Shown here: piece by piece, positions 1-4,670 of the stretch
How positions within the stretch are numbered: the stretch's first letter is position 1
How the letters are laid out: every line of letters starts with the position of its first letter
Origin: Methanocorpusculum sp.
Lineage (GTDB): Archaea; Halobacteriota; Methanomicrobia; Methanomicrobiales; Methanocorpusculaceae
NCBI GenBank assembly: GCA_029986195.1
Contig: DALTYF010000017.1
Span: 1 to 9,920 of the forward strand
Length of the DNA stretch: 9,920 bases
Direction: 5' to 3'
Program-made: the position numbers and the translations under genes
The notes under the pieces: generated by a model
What the model was told of the DNA's origin: nothing
Seen by the model: only the letters and a program-made list of their open reading frames with translations
The model's database searches: none

Positions 1-275
1 TCTCCAAGATTGTTGCAATCTGGTTCCCGATCATGGCTTTCGTTGCCACCGGATTTGAACACTGTGTTGCAAACATGTACTTCATCCCGGCAGGTATCCT
101 GACCAACATGGTTGCAGGAACGGCAGATACGAATCTCCTGAACTGGGGTACGATGTGGACGAATAACATTATCTGGTCCACGCTTGGTAACATTGTTGGT
201 GCAGTCATCTTCATGGCAATTATCTACTACTACTGCTATAAGAGTGAGATCTGCGCACTGTGTGAAGCCAAATAA
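1..275 (+). CDS. fdhC: Formate channel FdhC (formate/nitrite transporter family), C-terminal part
   Basis: The frame is open from the left edge (first full codon at 3) and ends with TAA at 273-275, so about 90 C-terminal residues are visible. The segment GFEHCVANMYFIPAGI is the signature of the FNT family of pentameric formate/nitrite channels; its histidine corresponds to the conserved pore histidine of FocA-type proteins. A hydrophobic last helix (NIIWSTLGNIVGAVIFMAII) follows, then a short tail. In methanogens FdhC brings formate to formate dehydrogenase (FdhAB). No fdhAB follows here: a terminator-like element lies directly downstream, so fdhC is a single gene or the last gene of its operon. 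The tail carries three cysteines (CYKSEICALC), which is unusual. Family assignment is firm; formate as substrate comes from the methanogen context. Confidence 0.9.
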   Translation, partial: SKIVAIWFPIMAFVATGFEHCVANMYFIPAGILTNMVAGTADTNLLNWGTMWTNNIIWSTLGNIVGAVIFMAIIYYYCYKSEICALCEAK

Positions 276-296
276 TTCTGGTGAAAAAAAACGAGT

Positions 297-350
297 TGAA
301 ATGAAAGAGTTTCTTTCGTTTCACTTCACCTCTTTTTGTTTTCCCTTTTT
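297..350 (+). terminator. Stem-loop plus T-rich terminator after fdhC
   Basis: A 12-bp stem (297-308 with 312-323, one T-G wobble, loop GTT) is followed by the pyrimidine tract TCTTTTTGTTTTCCCTTTTT at 331-350. It starts 22 nt after the fdhC stop, which is where archaeal U-tract termination would be expected. Confidence 0.7.
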
Positions 351-362
351 GTCCTATCTCAG

Positions 363-385
363 ACTATACAAGTATTTATGTTTAT
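363..385 (+). promoter_or_regulatory. Candidate TATA-box region for the OB-fold membrane protein gene
   Basis: AT-rich sequence with TATTTATGTTTAT at 373-385 resembles an archaeal box A. Initiation about 25 nt downstream would give a leader of roughly 35 nt that includes the GTGAGG Shine-Dalgarno site at 428-433. The assignment rests on pattern only; ACTATACAA at 363-371 is an alternative. Confidence 0.4.
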
Positions 386-440
386 GAATTGCATTTACAG
401 TATTCAACCGGATACCCGGAATTCTGCGTGAGGAAATAGT

Positions 441-998
441 ATGAAAGTACGTGGTGTGACCATTGGCTTGTCGCCATTGCATCTGATTGTTGTGGCGTTC
501 TTTATCGGACTGTTTGTGTTCTCTTATGTGAATACCAAGGAAACAGCCTTTCTTATCTGGGGAATCCCTCTTTCCCTGGTTTTGCTGATCATCCCGGTCT
601 TCAACAGCTACAGTGTCGGGTCCCAGTATGTCCGGCTCCTGCCCGAGTATGAAGAGCAGTCCAAGCGTGTCCGCGTAAAACAGATCACCCTTGCTATGCT
701 GGGAAAGCCCGTCCGTATCGAAGGTGTTGTGCAGGCCGTCAAAGGTACCTGGCTCTGTCGTCCGACACTTACCCTCTTTGACGGGTCTGCTGCAATTGTC
801 GCAAAGAAATCCGTGCCGCTTGAGGTGGACGTTGCTGTTGGTGATAATGTTGAGGTGGTCGGCATGGTGGTCCGCCGGTTTACTATCTTTGGTGATGTGA
901 TGGTACATGCAATCGGGGTGAAAAAGGTGGAGAATCTTACTCCGCTGGAGGAGGAGGAAGCCCCGAAGGCCGAAGAGATCCGTATTAAAAAATACTGA
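441..998 (+). CDS. Membrane-anchored protein with OB-fold-like domain (function unknown)
   Basis: A 185-residue protein with ATG at 441 preceded by a GTGAGG ribosome-binding site seven bases upstream. Residues about 12-30 and 36-54 are two hydrophobic helices separated by a short turn. Residues about 88-163 form a beta-rich stretch (KPVRIEGVVQAVKG...GDNVEVVGMVVRRF) whose alternating hydrophobic pattern and G-x-V-E-V-x-G signature resemble an OB fold of the kind seen in nucleic-acid-binding or NfeD-like domains. The tail (168-179) is rich in glutamate. This suggests a globular domain held at the membrane. I do not recognise a named family and cannot say whether it binds nucleic acid, protein or neither. 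It stands alone between two terminator-like stretches, so its neighbours give no functional hint. Confidence 0.75.
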   Translation: MKVRGVTIGLSPLHLIVVAFFIGLFVFSYVNTKETAFLIWGIPLSLVLLIIPVFNSYSVGSQYVRLLPEYEEQSKRVRVKQITLAMLGKPVRIEGVVQAVKGTWLCRPTLTLFDGSAAIVAKKSVPLEVDVAVGDNVEVVGMVVRRFTIFGDVMVHAIGVKKVENLTPLEEEEAPKAEEIRIKKY

Positions 999-1000
999 TC

Positions 1001-1026
1001 TTTCTTTTTTCACCTCTACCTGAGGT
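1001..1026 (+). terminator. T-tract with small hairpin after the OB-fold gene
   Basis: TTTCTTTTTT at 1001-1010 begins two bases after the stop codon. A 5-bp hairpin (ACCTC 1012-1016 with GAGGT 1022-1026) follows rather than precedes it. The T-run alone can terminate archaeal RNA polymerase. Confidence 0.4.
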
Positions 1027-1034
1027 TATTAATC
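1025..1034 (+). promoter_or_regulatory. Candidate TATA box of the glutaredoxin/thioredoxin-reductase gene
   Basis: GTTATTAATC lies about 28 nt before the first copy of the duplicated start (ATG at 1059). That spacing would fit a leaderless mRNA from the first copy. It is about 98 nt from the second ATG (1129), the one that reads into the protein. No clear Shine-Dalgarno motif precedes either ATG. Confidence 0.4.
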
Positions 1035-1038
1035 ATCA

Positions 1039-1150
1039 GCGATCAAACGATCTATACTATGTCTCATGAAGTGATTGTGTCGGGGCAGCTGCAGGAACTG
1101 CGGGCTGCGCGATCAAACGATCTATACTATGTCTCATGAAGTGATTGTGT
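1039..1150 (+). repeat. 42-bp direct repeat (1039-1080 and 1109-1150) duplicating a gene start
   Basis: Two exact 42-bp copies lie 70 bp apart, each containing the same ATG and first codons (MSHEVIV). The 28 bases between them (1081-1108) are GC-rich and can fold as GCAGC / GCAG-GAA-CTGC / GCTGC (1085-1108). From the first ATG (1059) only 26 codons are open before TGA at 1137; only the second ATG (1129) continues into the glutaredoxin domain. A tandem slippage/template-switch duplication or an assembly artefact would both produce this. Confidence 0.9.
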
Positions 1151-2350
1151 ATTCCCTGACCGGGTGTCCGCACTCCGGAATCTCAAGGGATTCCTGGACA
1201 AGCAGCATGTCTCCTACACCAATTATGATGTGGGCGAGGATGAGGCCGCGGCAAACAAAATGATCGAGCTGACCGGCCAGCGTGGTGTTCCGGTAACGAT
1301 CATCGACGGTCAGATTGTCATCGGTGACGATCTGATGAAGGTTGCAATGCTGCTGGATGCTCCTTCCCCCGCAGACGAAACGAAGGATATTCCCAAGGAT
1401 CATGAGCTGATCATCATCGGTTCGGGTGCTGCCGGGCTGTCGGCTGCAATGTATGCCGGCCGCAAGGGGCTTGAAACCCTCGTGATCGGGGGGGCGGTCG
1501 GTGGTATGGCCAACCAAGAGCAGTTCGGTTGAGAACTATCCGGGATTCCCTGATATTCCGGGTGATGATCTGATGCAGAAGTTTGCCCGGCATGCCCGTG
1601 ATGCGGGGGCGGTGATTGCTGAGGATATCGGGATGGCAATTGCTGTCAAGGACGGCAGATTCCGTATCACGACGCTTTCCGAGAAGGAGTACACCGCAAA
1701 GGCGGTCATCGCTGCAACCGACAGATCACCGCGCCTTTCCGAAGCTCCAGGCGAGGCCGAGTATCTGGGCAAGGGTATTGCCGTCTTGTTGTACGACCTG
1801 TGACGGCCCGATGTACAAAGGGAAGACGGTTGCAGTTCTCGGCGGCGGTAATACGGCGATGGACATGGCAATTGAGATGGCAGGGATTGCAGCACAGGTA
1901 CATGTGATCTCTGCAACCCCGCTGGATGCGGATGCGGTTCTCATCGGACGGCTGACGGAGATGAAGAACGTCACGTTCCATACCGGATTCACCATTACCG
2001 AGTTCGGCGGCGGTACGATGCTTGAGTATGTCAAGATGATGCCGGTTGATGCAGAACCGGAACAGAAGAAAGGATTCCTCAGCAGCATCCTCAGGTCGTC
2101 TCCCGAGAAGAAGCTGAAGGTGGATGGTGCGTTCCTTGGTGTCGGTCTTGATCCGAATACGGCAATGTTTGAAGGGTTTGTTCCGATGAATGCGGAGAAG
2201 GAGATCCTTGTGGATATTGACTGCAAGACCGCTGTTCCCGGATTTTTTGCTGCGGGTGAAGCTACGTCGGTTGCCGCAAAGCAGATAGCCTCCTCCGTTG
2301 GTGAAGGCGTGAAGGCACTGCTGTCGGCGTATGAGTATCTGAGGAAGTAA
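1129..2350 (+). pseudogene. trxB: Glutaredoxin-thioredoxin reductase fusion, disrupted by three frameshifts
   Basis: Three reading frames together encode one protein: 1129-1174, about 1175-1517 and 1519-1785, then 1787-2350. A base is missing near 1174 (CPHS would become CPHC), and extra bases lie at about 1518 and 1786. Corrected, it is 406 residues. Residues 1-77 are glutaredoxin-like, with CPHC 13-16, a GVPVT cis-Pro loop and GQIVIG. Residues about 92-406 are a class-II pyridine-nucleotide-disulfide reductase: FAD motif GSGAAG 98-103, redox pair CTTC 221-224, second dinucleotide motif GGGNTA 238-243, and C-terminal FAD loop PGFFAAGEATS. The fusion should pass electrons from the flavin disulfide to its own glutaredoxin domain. 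The HRRxxxR signature for NADPH is absent (SATPLDADAV instead). Reverting three single bases restores both length and motifs, so sequencing errors are a serious alternative to true decay. Confidence 0.85.
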
Positions 2351-2361
2351 TTCCCCGGAAC

Positions 2362-2368
2362 TTTTTTT
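2362..2368 (+). terminator. T7 tract after the reductase gene
   Basis: A run of seven T starts 12 bases after the stop codon. It sits between CCCC (2353-2356) and GGGG (2371-2374), which could pair. This is a plausible archaeal oligo-T terminator. Confidence 0.45.
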
Positions 2369-2478
2369 ATGGGGGTTATCCGGCGCGACTCTCAAGGGGA
2401 CTGAAAGTTTTCATTTGTTCTTGGAGATATTTTTCGGATGCAATGAGATATACAGACGCCGTTAAAAATCACCGTCAC

Positions 2479-2500
2479 ACTATCTGCGGAGCCAGATAGT
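2479..2500. terminator. 8-bp perfect hairpin in the convergent gap
   Basis: ACTATCTG (2479-2486) pairs exactly with CAGATAGT (2493-2500) across a 6-base loop. It lies between convergent genes and could back up termination in either direction; no strong T-run follows it directly on the + strand. Confidence 0.4.
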
Positions 2501-2503
2501 TCC

Positions 2504-2533
2504 CAAAAAAATATTACTCCGGATACAATCCGG
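2504..2533 (-). terminator. Intrinsic-like terminator of the rpl7ae-ndk operon
   Basis: Reading the minus strand, five bases after the ndk stop, CCGGAT-TGT-ATCCGG (2533-2519) forms a 6-bp hairpin with a 3-base loop, followed by TATTTTTTT. Confidence 0.65.
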
Positions 2534-2537
2534 GTAC

Positions 2538-2987
2538 TTACTCGTAGAGCTGCGTCTCGTCGATCTTCTCGTACGAAACAAGCTCTGCTGCGGTAAAGTG
2601 AATGGTAATTTCGCGTGCTGCACTCTCGGGTGCATCGGATGCGTGAATTACATTCTTCCCGATTGAGAGGGCATAGTCACCGCGGACGGTGCCGGGTGCT
2701 GCCTCTGCCGGGTTGGTTGCACCGTTCATCTTGCGGACCGTTGCAATAACGTTGTCGCCCTCAAGAACAAAGCGGAACACGGGGCCTGAGGTAATGTATG
2801 CCTTCATTCCCGGGTAGAACGGCTTTGCGAGGTGTTCCTCGTAGTGCTTGTCCACAATTGCTTCCGGAAGCACGCCAAACTTTGCGGCGACGATCTTGAA
2901 TCCCTTCTTCTCGAAGCGGGAAAGGATCTCACCGACCAGACCACGCTGGACACCGTCCGGCTTGATCATTACAAAGGTGCGTTCCAT
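2538..2987 (-). CDS. ndk: Nucleoside diphosphate kinase
   Basis: A 149-residue enzyme, the usual length for single-domain NDPK, which moves the gamma-phosphate of NTPs to NDPs through a phosphohistidine. [10 protein letters not shown] (7-16) holds the conserved lysine of the nucleotide pocket, RGDYALS (102-108) the conserved arginine, and NVIHASDA (112-119) the catalytic histidine (His115). The frame is open further upstream to 3194, but that extension is just the antisense-shifted overlap with rpl24e. ATG at 2987 is chosen because the protein then begins with the family N-terminus [12 protein letters not shown] and is preceded by AAGGAG (2995-3000). This Shine-Dalgarno site is formed by the last two codons of rpl24e. 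It is the last gene of a four-gene operon. Confidence 0.97.
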   Translation of the reverse strand: MERTFVMIKPDGVQRGLVGEILSRFEKKGFKIVAAKFGVLPEAIVDKHYEEHLAKPFYPGMKAYITSGPVFRFVLEGDNVIATVRKMNGATNPAEAAPGTVRGDYALSIGKNVIHASDAPESAAREITIHFTAAELVSYEKIDETQLYE

Positions 2988-2991
2988 GGTT

Positions 2992-3183
2992 TTACTCCTT
3001 GCCGCGTGCCTTGCGTCCGGCTTCCGTCCAGGCAACGCGGCGCGGGATACGACCGAGTTTGTAGTTGCTCTGGCACTTGGAGGAACAGAAGTAGAAGACT
3101 GCGCTGTCCTTTCTGACGAACAGTTTGCCGGTTCCCGGCTCAAGCTGTTTGCCGCAGTAGCTGCAGGTATAGATATCGACCAT
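2992..3183 (-). CDS. rpl24e: 50S ribosomal protein L24e
   Basis: A 63-residue zinc-finger ribosomal protein of the archaeal/eukaryotic large subunit. Cys7-x2-Cys10 and Cys33-x3-Cys37 are the four zinc ligands, and the basic C-terminus ([19 protein letters not shown]) should contact rRNA. The length is typical for archaeal L24e. It lies between rps28e (7-base gap) and ndk (4-base gap). Its ribosome-binding site GGTGAG overlaps the rps28e stop codon, which suggests coupled translation. Confidence 0.97.
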   Translation of the reverse strand: MVDIYTCSYCGKQLEPGTGKLFVRKDSAVFYFCSSKCQSNYKLGRIPRRVAWTEAGRKARGKE

Positions 3184-3190
3184 TTCTTAC

Positions 3191-3400
3191 TCACCGTCTC
3201 GAGAGCTTCTTTGCTTCACGTTCTGTCTCAAGGAGCATCAGGATGTCACCCTCGCGGATCGGACCAAAGGTGTTCCGGGTGATAATCCGCCCCTTGTTCG
3301 GGCCGTCAAGGACACGGCACTTGATCTGGGCTGCCTCACCGTGCATGCCCGTAAGGCCGATGACCTCAATGACTTCTGCTGGCGTTGCATCATCAGGCAT
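3191..3400 (-). CDS. rps28e: 30S ribosomal protein S28e
   Basis: A 69-residue small-subunit protein specific to archaea and eukaryotes. It carries the family patterns [19 protein letters not shown] and [21 protein letters not shown], and the basic end KKLSRR. Start ATG at 3400 follows GAGGAT eleven bases upstream, inside the end of rpl7ae. The gap to rpl7ae is five bases. Its length and position as the second gene of the L7Ae-S28e-L24e cluster are standard for Euryarchaeota. Confidence 0.97.
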   Translation of the reverse strand: MPDDATPAEVIEVIGLTGMHGEAAQIKCRVLDGPNKGRIITRNTFGPIREGDILMLLETEREAKKLSRR

Positions 3401-3405
3401 GGTAT

Positions 3406-3774
3406 TTATCCTCTGAGTGCCTTAATCTGGCCTGCAAGGTCCTCGATGATTTCCTTGCCTTTGCCGACTTTAACAATTGCAACAGCAGTGCAGCCGACGT
3501 CAAGACCGCATGCAGCACCGATGTCTGCCTGCTTGTTGATAAAAACGAACGGAATCTCTTTTTCGTCTGCAAGTCCCGGAATGTGCATGACGATCTCTTC
3601 GGGTGCAACATCAGCACCAATCAGGACGAGAGCTGCGGTTCCGCGCTCAACGGCCTTGGTTGCCTCGTTTGCGCCTTTCTTAATCTTTCCGGTGTCACGT
3701 GCAAGCTCAAGAGCTTCAAGTGCTTTGTTCTGAAGTTCTTCAGGGACTTCAAACATCTGGTAAATCTTTGCCAT
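3406..3774 (-). CDS. rpl7ae: Ribosomal protein L7Ae (kink-turn-binding; C/D RNP component)
   Basis: A 122-residue protein of the L7Ae/L30e family. Archaeal L7Ae is a 50S protein, and also a core component of box C/D and H/ACA RNPs and of RNase P through its binding to kink-turns. The RNA-binding region [16 protein letters not shown] (32-47), the core [17 protein letters not shown] (50-66) and the C-terminal loop region [14 protein letters not shown] are clear. ATG at 3774 follows a GTGAG site. It is the first gene of the operon; a leader of about 75 nt and a TATA-like box lie upstream. In some archaea L7Ae represses its own mRNA through a leader kink-turn, and a candidate motif is present here. 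Confidence 0.97.
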   Translation of the reverse strand: MAKIYQMFEVPEELQNKALEALELARDTGKIKKGANEATKAVERGTAALVLIGADVAPEEIVMHIPGLADEKEIPFVFINKQADIGAACGLDVGCTAVAIVKVGKGKEIIEDLAGQIKALRG

Positions 3775-3792
3775 AATGACTCACTTCACTCG

Positions 3793-3831
3793 GGACGGTT
3801 CAAAGACCGTCCGTCATCGCTCATCAGCGGC
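3793..3831 (-). promoter_or_regulatory. rpl7ae: Structured leader of rpl7ae with candidate kink-turn-like element
   Basis: On the minus strand, GCCG-C-TGATGA-GCG-ATGA-CGG (3831-3811) brings UGAUGA (box-C-like) opposite AUGA inside a short CCG/CGG stem. The bulge would be two bases rather than the usual three and the far stem is poor, so this is a degenerate kink-turn at best. Just downstream, GGACGGT (3812-3806) pairs perfectly with ACCGTCC (3799-3793). The two structures share bases 3811-3812 and so exclude each other, as in a switch. Confidence 0.35.
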
Positions 3832-3868
3832 TCTACTGGTAAGGTAACAGACCGTTGCTGGCGTAACT

Positions 3869-3879
3869 CTATATATGGG
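3869..3879 (-). promoter_or_regulatory. Probable TATA box of the rpl7ae operon
   Basis: The minus strand reads CCCATATATAGA here, a good archaeal box A. Initiation about 25 nt downstream gives a leader of about 75 nt. A second AT element (TTTATG, 3893-3898) lies just upstream. Confidence 0.6.
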
Positions 3880-3884
3880 TGAGA

Positions 3885-3918
3885 GTCCGGCATAAAGGTT
3901 TGGACATCTTCTCCGGAC
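3885..3918. repeat. Inverted repeat GTCCGG/CCGGAC between the glycan and ribosomal operons
   Basis: GTCCGG (3885-3890) and CCGGAC (3913-3918) are perfect 6-bp arms around a 22-base spacer, seven bases beyond the glycosyltransferase stop and just upstream of the rpl7ae TATA box. It could be a weak terminator or an operator; no T-run follows. Confidence 0.35.
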
Positions 3919-3924
3919 ACGGGG

Positions 3925-4657
3925 TCAGATGTTCTTTGGATACCGGCCCGCAATGCGTATCCGCCAGGCAAGCTGCAGCACCGACCAGCCCATAGAAAAG
4001 ATGTCACGGGTTCGCACATTCGTCTTTTCGCCCTGTGTCCAGGTGATCGGAATCTCTTCGATAGTGTAGCCGCATCTCTGCGCAAGTGCGAGAACCTCGG
4101 TATCCCAGGTCCATCCGCGCGCCTGTACGTACGGCATCAGTTTCACAAGCCGTTCGCGGCGAAACGCCTTGAATCCGCACTGGTGATCGCGGATGCTGCT
4201 TGCAAGAAGCATCTGCACCAGCCGGTTGAACCCGATACTGGTTGCCTCGCGATCGCCGGAACGCAGTACCGTGCTTTCCGCAAGGAACCGGGACCCGACA
4301 ACAATGTCCGCACCTGCCAGAATTTTTTCAAGAAGTGCCGGCAGGTTCGCGAGATCCGTTGAGAGGTCCACATCGTAAAAACAGAAAATATCTCCGTGGG
4401 AGAGCGCAAGCGCATCGGAAAAGGGCACCGCCTTTTCCCCGCCGTACATCGCTGTGGTTGACCCGGATACGGTCGTCCGCTGCGGCAAGCGCGACTGCTG
4501 TTTCCCGGCTGCCGTCGGTGCTTGCATCCTCACAGAGGATCAGTTCAAACGGCAGCCCGAGACCTTCCAGTACTTCCACTGATGCGGGCACCGCAGCCCG
4601 GAGAGCAGCCGCATCATTATAGACCGGGATTACCACGGTAAGTACGGGATGATCCAT
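3925..4657 (-). CDS. GT2 glycosyltransferase (dolichol-phosphate-sugar synthase type), frameshifted
   Basis: Two overlapping frames join into one 243-residue GT-A enzyme when one base of the AAAA run at 4419-4422 (+ strand) is removed. Without this the N-terminal frame stops at 4328. The restored join reads RRGKGGALSDALALSHGD and aligns without gaps to the paralog at 7625-8341. Motifs: VVIPVYND 8-15, EDASTDGS 43-50, the metal-binding DVD 95-97, DHQCGFKAFR 157-166 and WTWDTE 182-187. The family moves a sugar from a nucleotide donor to polyprenyl phosphate or a lipid-linked acceptor on the cytosolic face; no C-terminal membrane helix is visible. ATG at 4657 is preferred (AGG nearby, 13 bases after the DUF2298 stop); GTG at 4669 is possible. 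Substrate unknown. Confidence 0.88.
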
Positions 4658-4670
4658 TCTGCCTAACACG

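Noticed and set aside
354..1013. Open frame of 219 codons on the minus strand
   Set aside because: Antisense to the OB-fold gene, no recognisable domain, low-complexity histidine/aspartate content typical of antisense frames.
1039..1150. Repeat-spacer-repeat pattern resembling a minimal CRISPR array
   Set aside because: Only two copies, the repeat is 42 bp and encodes the start of the reductase gene, and no cas genes are near.
1501..1803. Programmed frameshifting as an explanation of the broken reductase
   Set aside because: Three shifts of both signs, with no slippery heptamer or downstream pseudoknot evident; error or decay is simpler.
2370..2478. Possible small RNA in the convergent gap
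   Set aside because: No convincing promoter, fold or known RNA motif could be seen apart from the flanking terminator-like elements.
2988..3194. N-terminal extension of the Ndk frame back to 3194
   Set aside because: It lies across rpl24e in another frame, has no family similarity, and a proper ribosome-binding site and family N-terminus occur at 2987.
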